Of a DNA stretch of 64,000 nt, positions 36,382 to 45,912 are shown one piece after another. The position numbers were made by a program, and so were the translations under genes. How positions within the stretch are numbered: the first letter of the stretch is position 1; every line of letters starts with the position of its first letter. Under the pieces are notes generated by a model. The model was given only the letters and a program-made list of their open reading frames with translations. It had not been told where the DNA came from and did no database searches. The DNA is from Lachnospiraceae bacterium (GTDB taxonomy: Bacteria; Bacillota; Clostridia; Lachnospirales; Lachnospiraceae), in assembly GCA_017465095.1 (NCBI GenBank), contig JAFTWX010000020.1, positions 85,956-149,955 of the forward strand. Reading direction: 5' to 3'.

Positions 36382-37200
36382 TTATTGTGCCCAAAAGATG
36401 GTTTTTATAAATTCATTTAGATTTCTTGTGTTAATCGGTCTTTTTCCGTTTTCAAATGTCATGAACAGCCGATCTCCGGGATATATTCCGTTCCTCTCAT
36501 AAGCAGCAATCTTGTATACAACTTTCTCCACATAATCCATGTCATCCATTTTTCCGAAATGTTCCCAGTAAACCTCCTTCCTGTCCGCCATGCGAAGAAT
36601 CGTGAAATCCGGATAAATTACAATATTCGGCTCGAGCTGTAACGGATACTCATACCGGTACGGTACTCCGAGGGCAAATAGCTTATCCGCAATTATCTTT
36701 TCTGACTTTGAACGGACCCGCTCGCCGTTTTCCGTCACAATCTCGCTTGCAGTATTTTCAAATGATTTCCCTCTGTATTCTATTGCTTTCCACTCATTTG
36801 CATACGCTTCATCTGAAATTACATCCACATCTACCAACTCTCTTCTGTACGGATTGGTTGCTTTGTGCAAACATTTCAAACTGGTCCGCTCATAGTGTTT
36901 CAAAAATACATCAATGGCCCGAATCCGCTCCTCTGCCATTTGCACAACCTTTTGATCATAGTCTCTTTGTGCAAGCGCCTTCACAAGCGCCATCTGACTT
37001 TTTTTCATGTATCTTCCGTTTTTGCTTTGGGCTTCTGAGCCGCAAGTCTTTCCGTATTTATAATAATACTCCGGCTTTCCGCGCTTCTCAGCAACCCGAA
37101 GTCTTCCCTCCGGCGCATGCAGCAGTCTCTTTTTGGCCTTCTCAGCAATTTTTTGCAACTCTTTTGCTTCCTCTCGAAGCTTTCTTTCTATTGATTTCAT
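36382..37200 (-). CDS. PD-(D/E)XK nuclease-like protein, paralogue 1
   Basis: 272 residues. The N-terminal half is helical and basic (coiled-coil-like, about 1-125). The C-terminal half (about 155-260) has VRSKSEKIIADKL, then IYPDFTILR and VYWEHFGKMDD, an order E...PDF...EH typical of PD-(D/E)XK folds, though the usual ExK is ExHFG here. Paralogous to the gene at 56775-57539 over its whole length. AAAGGAGGACTT precedes the ATG, so it should be well translated. Function is unproven; a nuclease or DNA-binding role is an inference. Confidence 0.6.
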   Translation of the reverse strand: MKSIERKLREEAKELQKIAEKAKKRLLHAPEGRLRVAEKRGKPEYYYKYGKTCGSEAQSKNGRYMKKSQMALVKALAQRDYDQKVVQMAEERIRAIDVFLKHYERTSLKCLHKATNPYRRELVDVDVISDEAYANEWKAIEYRGKSFENTASEIVTENGERVRSKSEKIIADKLFALGVPYRYEYPLQLEPNIVIYPDFTILRMADRKEVYWEHFGKMDDMDYVEKVVYKIAAYERNGIYPGDRLFMTFENGKRPINTRNLNEFIKTIFWAQ

Positions 37201-37255
37201 TGTAAGTCCTCCTTTTCTTCTTTTTCCTTGATTTCGTCGGGGTGTTTTTCTGGCC

Positions 37256-37650
37256 GGCGCCCCACTTGCTTGCTTCTTTCTTCTTTTCGTTGGGCTGGTT
37301 TCCTGTTTGGCGCCCCACTTGCTTGCTCTTTTCTTCTTTTCGTCGGGCGCTTTCCTGTTTGGCGCCCCACTAGCTTGCTCTTTTCTTCTTTTCGTCGGGC
37401 AGATTTCCTGTTTGGCGCCCCACTAGCTTGCTCTTTTCTTCTTTTCGTCGGGCAGCTTTCCTGTTTGGCGCCCTACTAACTTGCTTTTTTCTTCTTTTTG
37501 TTGGGCAGATTTTCCGGCTGGCACCCCACTAGCTTGCTTCTTTCCTCTTTTCGTTGGGCAAGTTTCCCGGCTGGCGTCCCACTAGCTTGCTCTTTTCTTC
37601 TTTTCGTCGGGCAAGTTTCCCGGCCGGCGCCCCACCTAATTGCATATTCC
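37256..37650 (+). repeat. seven-copy 53-bp tandem repeat
   Basis: Units start at 37256, 37309, 37361, 37414, 37467, 37520 and 37573 (52-53 bases each), with a partial eighth from 37626. Each begins GGCGCCCCACTAGCTTGC, continues with a pyrimidine-rich CTTTTCTTCTTTTC run, and ends CGGGCAGATTTCC. Copies vary at several sites. The array fills most of the 538 bases between comEC and paralogue 1. I see no gene in it. A TTAGT/ACTAA dyad near 37656-37690 lies at the comEC side. Confidence 0.9.
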
Positions 37651-37738
37651 AATTTTTAGTAGGACAACACACTTCAAAATGTCCCAACTAAGAAACCATA
37701 ATCTTACATTGGTCGGGCAACCGATATATTTCCAGCCT

Positions 37739-40096
37739 TCAATTTGCCCGCCAAGTACGAATCCTGATATTCGACGCAGTCTTTTTCAAAAGCAAGCCTG
37801 CTTCTATCTCCAAAGTAATCTGCCCCGTATCCGGGGTGACAAAGGTCTTGCAGCCGGCTGCCTGCAACCGCTTAAGAAGCTGACTGTGCGGATGTTCGTA
37901 GCTGTTGTTTTTTCCGCAGGAAATCAAAGCTGCATCAAAATCAAAGGCCTGCAAAAGCGCAGCGCTTGTCGATGTCTGCGCGCCATGGTGCGCGGTTTTG
38001 AGAATATGAATTTTTGAGATACCCATATGTTGCAGACGCCGGATCACCTGCTCATCGCAATTCTGCGTGCTGTCGCCGGTAAACAACATAGAAAATCCCT
38101 GCATGCGGGCAAGCAAAATCATGGAAGTGTCGTTCTCGTCCGCCGACGCAATCTCATTGCCCGGATAAATGCAGTCGAATGTCATGTCTCCGCATGTCAC
38201 CCGGTTCCCGGCGCCGACATAGACGATCTTGGTTCCTGCATCACGGGCAGCAAGAATAATATCTTTATACGATTCGTTACCCTCGGCTAACTTTGTCAGG
38301 CAAAGCACTTCTATCTCTATTCCTTCCGACCGGCTCATTTCCAAGAGTTCCAGAATGGCCGAATAATGATCTGCATGTGCATGGGATACAAAAGCCATCT
38401 GCACCCGGGAAATTCCATGATATTTCAAAAACGGAAGCAGCCGGTATTTGCCCATTTCATTGACATCCGTGCTACCGCCGTCAATCAGCACCGTGTTTCC
38501 CCGGCCATCGCGCATACAGACACAGTCCCCCTGCCCCACCGACAGCATATCAATCCGCGCCCCGCCATGGACCGGAATCAGGAAGATCCGCATGCACAAG
38601 AGAGGAAACACAAACCGAGGAAACGACAAACGCGGAAACACAATTCCGGGGATCTTAATCCGGTTACCTTTGGATAACAAAAGCATCCAAATAAAAACAA
38701 GCCCGTAATAGAGCACTATCTGCCAGAGGGCCGGTCTACCGGTCACCGCCACAGCTCCCGGGAGGCGCTCCGCCATGCGGCAAAGCCATTCGTAAAAATC
38801 GAGCAGAAGATCCGCCACGGTCAAAAACACATGGCATCCCGGCAAAGCGCCCACGATACCGCTGATAAGAATAAAAGTCATGCATGGAATAATAATCAGA
38901 TTAAGAAGAAAAGAACCAATCGGAAATTCGTAATAGAACCAAAGAGAAACCGGAAGTATGAAAACCTGTACACTGAATCCGGACAGCAAACCGCCTTTTA
39001 TATATTTGACAAGGCGAATGAGTAAGCCAAAAACAACTTCCCTGAATTTAATATGTTTCGGATTGTCATGTTTGGGGACACTCCTGTCTCCATCGATGTC
39101 GTCATCGACGGGCGGTTGCAAAAGCGGATTCACCCAGGCCAGTCCCATGACCGCCAGATATGAGAGAAGGAATCCTGCCTGCGTCACTATGGACGGATCC
39201 GACAGAAGCAAAAGAAATGCCGAAAAGGCCAGCGCCGTCTTGAGATCATAGGTCCTCCCGAGAAGATCTGCCAGCAGAAATAAAATAAACATGCACGAAG
39301 CCCGAAAGGATGATGCCCCGGAACCGACAAATTTTATGTAAACCACAATCATCAAAATGCCGGTACAGGAACAGAGCCACGGAAAGATTCCTATCCTTCG
39401 CAACAGTTTGTAAAACATCATACCAAGCAGTGAAATATGAAGGCCCGATATTGCCAGCACATGAGCAATTCCGTTTTTCCGGTAAAGATTTTTAATTTCG
39501 GGGTCCATTGCGGTTTTGTCTCCCAGCAACATGGCACATAAAATTCCTGCATTGTCCGGCTTCATATTTTCGCTGTAAATATTCTCCACGCCTTGTTTTA
39601 TGTCAACCAGTGCCTCATCAAAAAAATCATAGGCTTTTCCGGTTTTGACAACGCTGCAACAAAGCATGCGAAATCCATACCCCAGGCTGTTGTAATATGT
39701 TTTGCTGTCGAACTGCCCTTCATTTTCTGCCGCCTCGAAGTTTGCAACAATTCCCTCCAGGCAAAGCCATGTTCCGATGGGCGGTCCCAAATCATCCGCA
39801 AAAGTACGGGACGCATCCATATAACAGATGACACCCATTTCCTGCTCTTTGAAAAAATGATTCAATTGTAATGTTTGTGAAAAATTGTTTGATTGTATAT
39901 GTTTCAGATAATAGATTTGTTTGCCGTTTTTCTTCTCTTTTTTGCAAAGCCGACCGGTAATGCGAAGAACCGTATCGTCCGGCGGACCGCTGTCATAAAC
40001 CGTTGCCGTTCCGGATGGGAGCGGCAACGGGACAATTTGCGCGATAAAGCAGAGTACTGCAAGGGAGAAGACAAACAGACACAGCGGTCTTTTCAT
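37739..40096 (-). CDS. comEC: DNA-uptake channel protein ComEC/Rec2
   Basis: 785 residues, usual length. The N-terminal DUF4131-type region, a competence domain with many helices (AHVLAISGLHISLLG, about 230-245), and a C-terminal metallo-beta-lactamase domain with SHAHADHYSAI (about 565) are in order. It forms the inner-membrane pore for transforming DNA. It is last of a five-gene operon and begins 9 bases after the GerMN gene. Confidence 0.95.
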   Translation of the reverse strand: MKRPLCLFVFSLAVLCFIAQIVPLPLPSGTATVYDSGPPDDTVLRITGRLCKKEKKNGKQIYYLKHIQSNNFSQTLQLNHFFKEQEMGVICYMDASRTFADDLGPPIGTWLCLEGIVANFEAAENEGQFDSKTYYNSLGYGFRMLCCSVVKTGKAYDFFDEALVDIKQGVENIYSENMKPDNAGILCAMLLGDKTAMDPEIKNLYRKNGIAHVLAISGLHISLLGMMFYKLLRRIGIFPWLCSCTGILMIVVYIKFVGSGASSFRASCMFILFLLADLLGRTYDLKTALAFSAFLLLLSDPSIVTQAGFLLSYLAVMGLAWVNPLLQPPVDDDIDGDRSVPKHDNPKHIKFREVVFGLLIRLVKYIKGGLLSGFSVQVFILPVSLWFYYEFPIGSFLLNLIIIPCMTFILISGIVGALPGCHVFLTVADLLLDFYEWLCRMAERLPGAVAVTGRPALWQIVLYYGLVFIWMLLLSKGNRIKIPGIVFPRLSFPRFVFPLLCMRIFLIPVHGGARIDMLSVGQGDCVCMRDGRGNTVLIDGGSTDVNEMGKYRLLPFLKYHGISRVQMAFVSHAHADHYSAILELLEMSRSEGIEIEVLCLTKLAEGNESYKDIILAARDAGTKIVYVGAGNRVTCGDMTFDCIYPGNEIASADENDTSMILLARMQGFSMLFTGDSTQNCDEQVIRRLQHMGISKIHILKTAHHGAQTSTSAALLQAFDFDAALISCGKNNSYEHPHSQLLKRLQAAGCKTFVTPDTGQITLEIEAGLLLKKTASNIRIRTWRAN

Positions 40097-40105
40097 ATGC
40101 AGCTC

Positions 40106-41032
40106 CTATTCTGCCTGCTCGAGGATATCCAAGTTTCTTCCGTAAATCTCGGAGAGAGGCATTGTTTCTTTAAAGGTGACCTCACTTTCGCCGTTGACAG
40201 AAAATTGCACCTTATTTATATCACTGAGTTCCACCAGCGAATTCACAATGGAATAAATGACAACATCTGCGCTGACATTGGTTGTCTGCGACAAAAATGT
40301 GCCGTCAAGATTGACATAGCAGACACCGTCCCGGACAGTCACCGTATTGATCTTGATGTTTGGGTCCAGCATCGGGTAAGCCCCTTCCTCATTTTCCTGC
40401 ACACCTTTGATCAACTGCTCCACAACCAGCTTTTCCAGCGGAATGTTACTGCTGTAGACCACTTCTCTGCTGACCTTGACAAGACTGTCTCCGTCCTCGT
40501 TGGCAAAATACAGAGAAAGCGATGCAATCTCTTCCGTGTTGATGACATTTCCCGAATTGTCAATGAACTGCTCCGCCGTCATGACTCCAACCGGAACACC
40601 GGAACGGTTCAAAAGAGGATTGCCCTCCACAAGCACCGTCACATATTTGACTTCTTCAATCTGCGTCAAAGTCCGGACAATGGCTGCCCTGGCCAAAATC
40701 TCCCGCATAGCGGAGCCGGATAAATACTCGGATGTGAAATCAAGCGTAACATTTCCGTCAATGAAATCATAACTGATCAGTGTCTCCGCCGACAAAATAG
40801 CCGGTCTGCTCTCCGTGTTCTCCGAAACATAGCACAGCTCATTCATAAACAGCTTCACAAGCTCTTCGGAATCGGTTTCGCCGGTATATATCGTCCGCTC
40901 CACAACCTTTGTTTCATCTTTATTTACTTCGTAAATCGTGTACGCCTGTCCGTCATGTGGCTGACTCTCACCCGCGCAGCCTGCGCAAAAAAGAAGGACA
41001 AGCATCCATAACATAATTTTTATTTTTTTCAT
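40106..41032 (-). CDS. GerMN-domain lipoprotein
   Basis: 308 residues. A lipobox LFCAGC (residues about 14-19) predicts a lipid-anchored extracytoplasmic protein. Two GerMN-like repeats follow (about 40-165 and 175-300; ELVKLFMNEL, LEKLVVEQLI). Start ATG 41032 has AAAGGA; ORF upstream to 41059 overlaps the kinase stop. It lies behind a histidine kinase, as LpqB does in actinobacteria, so it may modulate that sensor. It is 9 bases from comEC. Confidence 0.82.
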   Translation of the reverse strand: MKKIKIMLWMLVLLFCAGCAGESQPHDGQAYTIYEVNKDETKVVERTIYTGETDSEELVKLFMNELCYVSENTESRPAILSAETLISYDFIDGNVTLDFTSEYLSGSAMREILARAAIVRTLTQIEEVKYVTVLVEGNPLLNRSGVPVGVMTAEQFIDNSGNVINTEEIASLSLYFANEDGDSLVKVSREVVYSSNIPLEKLVVEQLIKGVQENEEGAYPMLDPNIKINTVTVRDGVCYVNLDGTFLSQTTNVSADVVIYSIVNSLVELSDINKVQFSVNGESEVTFKETMPLSEIYGRNLDILEQAE

Positions 41033-41058
41033 AATAATTCCTTTACAACAGAAATCCA

Positions 41059-42552
41059 TTATTTGCTCACATAAATAATCGGTATACGGACCGTAACAGA
41101 TGTTCCCACGCCTTCCTGACTGTCTATCTTGATCGAGCCTCTGTGCATCAGAACCGCATTTCGCGCAATGGCAAGTCCCAGCCCCGTTCCGCCGATCTCC
41201 TTGGAATGTGATTTATCCACACGGTAAAATCTTTCGAAAATATGCTCCTGTTCGTCCTCCGGAATTCCGATTCCGTTGTCCTCCACCACAATGGTGGCAA
41301 ACTGGTGATCCGCATCCAGGGAAACCTTTACATAGCCGTAATCGTTGTTGTACTTGATGGCGTTCTCCACAAAGTTTGACAATGCTAACGTCAACTTCAC
41401 TTCATCCACTTCCGCATTCACTTCCCGGATACTCTCATACAGCACATCGATGTGACGCTGCTTTGCAATCGGACGAAGTCGTTTGAGAATCAGCTCAATC
41501 AACTCGTTCAGACTGATGTTTTCGATATTCATGTCCGCCGAAGTCTTGTCCATCTTAACAAGAGAAAGTAAGTCATTGATAATTTCATTCTCCCGCTCAA
41601 TTTCTTCCGCGATATCCACCATAAATTCCTGATACAGTTCCACCGGAACATTTTCCTGCGCAATCAGAGAATCCGCCAACACCTTCATGGATGTGATCGG
41701 CGTCTTCAGCTCGTGTGACACGTTTGACACAAACTCCTGCCGAGATTCATCCAGCACCTTCATACGGCCCAAAAGCTCATTGAAAGCAGTGATAATATGC
41801 TCCGTCTCCTCATAGTCCATGACGCTGATCGGCTCTGTATTAAAGCCTTCCTTCGTCTCACGGATGGCCGTTGTAACACGCTCGAACGGTTTGACCAAAA
41901 CATGGGACAAGACCCACGCAAGCGCCGTGAGCACAACAGCTGCAAGCATCTGCAAAATCGTTGCCTGTCCCTGCAGAATTTCCACATTGGCCGCAATGTT
42001 ATCCGTAGATACACTGGTTAACATAACTCCTTTTGCCACCGCGGAACTGTCTTTCGGTTCCCCCGGCGCTTCCTCTGCCGTCTTCTGCATGGCCGTGTTG
42101 TCAATGATCGGTGTCGTAACCTCAATATACTGATTCTCCGCATCATAATTGGAAGAAGTCTGCCCCTTCATACTGAGCATTACTTCCTCTGAAATAATGG
42201 TTTTCCCTTCACTGATTCCGTAGGTATCCTTTATGATGTTACAGTTTTGATCGATGATGATTACGCGCCCGTCGTAAAGCTCTGATAACATGGAAAGCTC
42301 TGCGTTAACAACCTCGGACGATGTATCTGCAAGATAGTTGTATGTAATCAGATGGTCGGCAAGAATCTTGAACTGATTCTGCACATCATTAATCCGCACG
42401 GTCACCGCACGATTCTCGTAGTTTTCAAGAATGGCATAACGCAGCATCATGGTCGGCAAAATACCGACCGCCAATATGATAAGAAAGATACGAAACTTTA
42501 AACTTCTAAGACCCGGTATTCTGTTGATTAGTTGAACGATTCTGGTCTTCAA
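41059..42552 (-). CDS. membrane sensor histidine kinase
   Basis: 497 residues. Two membrane helices (about 20-40 and 198-220) flank a sensor domain, then HAMP, HisKA with VSNVSHELKTPITS (His about 281) and HATPase with NFVENAIKYN, DNGIGIP and GGTGLGLAIARNAV. It autophosphorylates and passes phosphate to the regulator 7 bases upstream. The family resembles WalK/MtrB-type kinases. Confidence 0.95.
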   Translation of the reverse strand: MKTRIVQLINRIPGLRSLKFRIFLIILAVGILPTMMLRYAILENYENRAVTVRINDVQNQFKILADHLITYNYLADTSSEVVNAELSMLSELYDGRVIIIDQNCNIIKDTYGISEGKTIISEEVMLSMKGQTSSNYDAENQYIEVTTPIIDNTAMQKTAEEAPGEPKDSSAVAKGVMLTSVSTDNIAANVEILQGQATILQMLAAVVLTALAWVLSHVLVKPFERVTTAIRETKEGFNTEPISVMDYEETEHIITAFNELLGRMKVLDESRQEFVSNVSHELKTPITSMKVLADSLIAQENVPVELYQEFMVDIAEEIERENEIINDLLSLVKMDKTSADMNIENISLNELIELILKRLRPIAKQRHIDVLYESIREVNAEVDEVKLTLALSNFVENAIKYNNDYGYVKVSLDADHQFATIVVEDNGIGIPEDEQEHIFERFYRVDKSHSKEIGGTGLGLAIARNAVLMHRGSIKIDSQEGVGTSVTVRIPIIYVSK

Positions 42553-42559
42553 TATTTAT

Positions 42560-43249
42560 TCACCCTTTAAAATAATATCCTACACCCCATTTGGTGTGCA
42601 CATATTTCGGCTCACTGGAATTGGTCTCAACTTTTTCACGCAATCTTCGGATATGCACATCCACGGTGCGCACATCTCCCGGATAATCGGCTCCCCATAC
42701 AAGGGTAAGCAATTTCTCCCTGCTGTACACCTGGTTCGGATTGGTAGCCAGAAGCTCCAGCACGTCAAATTCTTTGGCTGTCAGGTTGATTTCTTTATTT
42801 CCGATGGAAACTCGGCGGTTTGCGCGCTCGATGACCATCTCGCCGGAAACAATACGGTCCGAAGACTCCTTCTTCGCCGCGTTTTTGGTTGTGCGGCGAA
42901 TGATCGCTTTGATTCTCGCCTTCACCTCAAGAATGTTAAAAGGTTTGGTAATATAATCGTCTGCCCCGTACTCAAGGCCGAGAATCTTATCCATGTCCTC
43001 TCCCTTGGCCGTAAGCATAATGATCGGCACATTGGAAAATTCCCTGATCTGCTGACACACTTCAAAACCGGTCAGCTTCGGAAGCATGACATCCAGCAAA
43101 ATCATATCAAACTGCTGCTCCTTTGCATATTGCAGCGCTTCCTCCCCGTCGTAGGCACAGGTCACTTCCATTCCGTCCTGTTCCAGACTGAACCGGATAC
43201 CTTTCACGATTAATTTTTCATCATCCACAACCAAAACCTTATTTGCCAT
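42560..43249 (-). CDS. OmpR/PhoB-family response regulator
   Basis: 229 residues. The receiver domain has VVDDEKLIVKG, phospho-acceptor LLDVMLPK (Asp about 53), LTAKGED and ITKPFN. A winged-helix DNA-binding domain follows (NLTAKEFDVLELL, RTVDVHIRRLREKVE). ATG 43249 has AGGGAGA; an alternative GTG at 43267 overlaps the comEA stop as GTGA. It is partner of the following kinase. Targets are unknown. Confidence 0.95.
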   Translation of the reverse strand: MANKVLVVDDEKLIVKGIRFSLEQDGMEVTCAYDGEEALQYAKEQQFDMILLDVMLPKLTGFEVCQQIREFSNVPIIMLTAKGEDMDKILGLEYGADDYITKPFNILEVKARIKAIIRRTTKNAAKKESSDRIVSGEMVIERANRRVSIGNKEINLTAKEFDVLELLATNPNQVYSREKLLTLVWGADYPGDVRTVDVHIRRLREKVETNSSEPKYVHTKWGVGYYFKG

Positions 43250-43263
43250 TTTGTTCTCCCTGC

Positions 43264-43905
43264 TCACACTTTGATTTTGTCTTTTATTTTTTGAAAGAGA
43301 CCGTCCTTGATCCCGCTCACTTTCATAATATCCTCAACCGCCCCAAAGGCGCCGTTTTGTTCTCTGTATGTAACAATGCTCTGCGCTCTGCTCTCACCGA
43401 TTCCCGGTATGGTACAAAGCTGCGTCACATCCGCCGTATTGATGTTAATGCGCCCGTCCGCCTCCTGCGTTGGGCCGCTCAAATCACCGCCGATAAGCTC
43501 CGTCTGCTGCGATTTTGCCTGCTCCCACTCCTGCAATGTGCAAAGAACAATCATGTCCCCGTCGGAAACCTCCACCGCCTGATTGACGCTGTCCGCCGCG
43601 GCGTCGTCCGTCATTCCGCCGGCCGATTGAATCGCCTCAAACACACGGGAACCTGCGGGAAGCTCATACACGCCCGGCGACCGGACTGCACCCGACACCT
43701 GGACAAAAACCGTATCCGCCGCTTCCTGCTGCCCATCTTCCCCGGCACTGCTCTCCTGCTCCGGTATCTGTTCCTGCGTTTGCGATTCCTCCGGCTCGCC
43801 GCCGGTAATCACCAAATCGCTTTCCGCCCTGCAACCGCAAAGCAACAAGACTGTCAATAACAGACAGCCCATAAAACCAATGTATTTACCTTTTAAATAT
43901 CGCAT
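43264..43905 (-). CDS. comEA: competence DNA-receptor protein ComEA
   Basis: 213 residues. A lipobox-like LLLCGC, an acidic linker, an SLBB domain (VFVQVSGAVRSPGVYEL, about 70) and a C-terminal double helix-hairpin-helix (INTADVTQLCTIPGIGESRAQS). It binds incoming double-stranded DNA outside the cell. It heads the comEA-RR-HK-GerMN-comEC operon. Confidence 0.92.
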   Translation of the reverse strand: MRYLKGKYIGFMGCLLLTVLLLCGCRAESDLVITGGEPEESQTQEQIPEQESSAGEDGQQEAADTVFVQVSGAVRSPGVYELPAGSRVFEAIQSAGGMTDDAAADSVNQAVEVSDGDMIVLCTLQEWEQAKSQQTELIGGDLSGPTQEADGRININTADVTQLCTIPGIGESRAQSIVTYREQNGAFGAVEDIMKVSGIKDGLFQKIKDKIKV

Positions 43906-43990
43906 AACATAGTCTCCTTTTTACAAAAGAGCCCCTCTATGTCACTGCCTTTTTATTGTAGTCCAAATGCGTCCCGATAGCAAGGGATTT

Positions 43991-44422
43991 TTACTCCCAT
44001 TTAAAGAGAATTATTCCGAATATTGCCACCGCCATACCGATGACTTTCTGCATCACAAGCGGCTGTTTTTCCACGCCGAACCACCCCATCAGCTCAATGA
44101 GATAGGAACAAATCAGCTGGGCAACCACAATAAACATCACCGCTTTCGCCGGCCCCATCTGCGACATGCTCACGATAACCGTATATGTGATAAAAGCCCC
44201 GATCGCGCCTCCCGTGAGAAGATAACGGGGACGAACGGAAAGAACTGCGCCAAATCCGGTCCGCTCCGTGATAAGCCAGGCAATCAGGCACACAATAAGA
44301 GCCGTAAAGTGAACAAAAGCCGACGAGGACCATATGGACGACTGCTTTGTTACCGCCGTGTTAAATACTCCCTGAAAGCTCATCAAAATTCCCGATAAAA
44401 TTGCAATTAAAAAACCGACCAT
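43991..44422 (-). CDS. DMT-superfamily YdcZ-type membrane protein
   Basis: 143 residues, five membrane helices, matching the DUF606/YdcZ family of the drug/metabolite transporters. Characteristic words are GFLIAILSGILMSFQGVFN and GAIGAFITYTVIV. The ATG at 44422 sits 7 bases after AGGAGG; one at 44428 is too close. Substrate unknown. It lies after the binding-protein gene. Confidence 0.75.
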   Translation of the reverse strand: MVGFLIAILSGILMSFQGVFNTAVTKQSSIWSSSAFVHFTALIVCLIAWLITERTGFGAVLSVRPRYLLTGGAIGAFITYTVIVSMSQMGPAKAVMFIVVAQLICSYLIELMGWFGVEKQPLVMQKVIGMAVAIFGIILFKWE

Positions 44423-44478
44423 TGTCATGACCTCCTGTTACTCTCATCATTTCCCAATTGTCGGTTTTTATACGTTCT

Positions 44479-45873
44479 TTATTTTACCTGCTTTTGCATT
44501 TGTTCTTCCAGCTGCTTCATACGGGCATCCGCATCCTCGCCCTGCCAGATTCCGGTGTAAGCCACCTCCAGCTGCACCCAGAAATTGCTTGCCTCAATAA
44601 TCTTCGGAAGTCCGGTGCTGCGCGCATAGGACTCCATGGCATAGGAAAGTTTCGGATTCTCGTAAGTCACGTTGCTCTTTGCGGACAACTTGCCGGTTCT
44701 CTCGTACAGCGAAGCATCCGCCTCCCCGGTCAGATAAGCAGCGAACGCATTGGCGTACTCCTTATGCTCTCCGAAGCCGTTCACCACCGCCGTGTTGGTC
44801 ACGGAAAGACCTCTGGTCTGCAACTGGCTGCTGATATCCGGAAGGACGGAAATTCCGTACTCCCATGTAAAGGTACCGTCCGCCTTCGCCTGCTCCAGCT
44901 TTGCCACCGCGTCCGTGGTAGCCACCGTAAACAATGTCTTACCCTGCATAAACTCATTCATTACAAGCTCGTAGTCCGTCTCGTCCGCCTCGATAGAGAA
45001 GAACTGATTCAGACTCTGATACATAAGCATACAAGCTACCGAATGATCGTTATAAATATCGATGATTGAGGCGTCGTCTCCCGTCTCCCCGCCGATATCC
45101 ATGTAATTTCCGGCAAAGAAATAATTATAGAAAATGTCGGATACATCCCATTTCAAAATGGACTCCACACCTTCCGGCGCATCGTACTCATCCGCCAGAG
45201 TCAAAATATCATCGAAGGTGCGCGGAATCAATCCGTCTGCTCCGCTGACCGTAGGCGCTGCCACCGTCTCTTCTGCAGCCCCTTCCCCGTCACCGCTTTC
45301 CGCCGCTTCGGAACCGTCCGGAGCCTGCGCCTGGGATGCGAGTGCTTCCGCCTTTGTCTGCGCCATCGTATCTAAATACGTGCGGTTATACAAAAAGATG
45401 GATGTTTCATAGTAAAACGGATAAGCCACCTGTTTTCCGTCGTAAGTGACTGCGTTCAGCGCCGTCTGCGGATAATTCTCCGTCGTAACGTTTCCGTCCG
45501 GATCGGTAATCTCCGTGGCAAGTCCTGCCAGATACGCTTTTTCCAGACAGTCGTCGGTAATCAAATACACATCCGGATACGTCTCGCCCTCCATGGTCGC
45601 ATCGTTGATCGATTCCAAATACTCTACTGCCGATACGAGAGTCGGAACCACTCGGATATCCTCATTTTCTTCCATGAACGCAAGCGCCCGGCTGTTCATA
45701 TAATCAGTCAGTGTTTCATCCGTGTACCAGACATGGATGGTCTCCTTGCCAAGCAACGTATCCGAAAGGTTGTCTCCCCCTGCTTCGGCCGGTCCCACAA
45801 GCCCGTGGTAACAAGTGAAACAGAGCATGGCAAGCACCAATATAACCGCTGTAAATCTACTTCTAAAACTCAT
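44479..45873 (-). CDS. extracellular solute-binding protein, orphan
   Basis: 464 residues with an N-terminal signal (VILVLAMLCFTCY) and a fold like bacterial extracellular solute-binding proteins of sugar ABC systems (KETIHVWYTDETLTDYMNSR, YPDVYLITDDCL). An unusual acidic/Ala-rich insertion is near residues 165-210. I see no lipobox. No cognate permease or ATPase is adjacent; it follows argD by 40 bases. Ligand unknown. Confidence 0.72.
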   Translation of the reverse strand: MSFRSRFTAVILVLAMLCFTCYHGLVGPAEAGGDNLSDTLLGKETIHVWYTDETLTDYMNSRALAFMEENEDIRVVPTLVSAVEYLESINDATMEGETYPDVYLITDDCLEKAYLAGLATEITDPDGNVTTENYPQTALNAVTYDGKQVAYPFYYETSIFLYNRTYLDTMAQTKAEALASQAQAPDGSEAAESGDGEGAAEETVAAPTVSGADGLIPRTFDDILTLADEYDAPEGVESILKWDVSDIFYNYFFAGNYMDIGGETGDDASIIDIYNDHSVACMLMYQSLNQFFSIEADETDYELVMNEFMQGKTLFTVATTDAVAKLEQAKADGTFTWEYGISVLPDISSQLQTRGLSVTNTAVVNGFGEHKEYANAFAAYLTGEADASLYERTGKLSAKSNVTYENPKLSYAMESYARSTGLPKIIEASNFWVQLEVAYTGIWQGEDADARMKQLEEQMQKQVK

Positions 45874-45912
45874 GTTTATACCCTATCTCTTTCCCGATTC
45901 GGTTACCTCCGG

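Noticed and set aside
37228..37479. An 83-codon plus-strand open frame in the repeat array
   Set aside because: The repeat is not a multiple of three and the frame results from pyrimidine-rich DNA; no ribosome site.
37256..37650. A CRISPR array from regularly spaced repeats
   Set aside because: The 53-bp units abut directly without unique spacers and no cas gene is near, so it is a simple tandem repeat.
43906..43990. A terminator or small RNA between comEA and the YdcZ-type gene
   Set aside because: No convincing stem plus U-tract was found.
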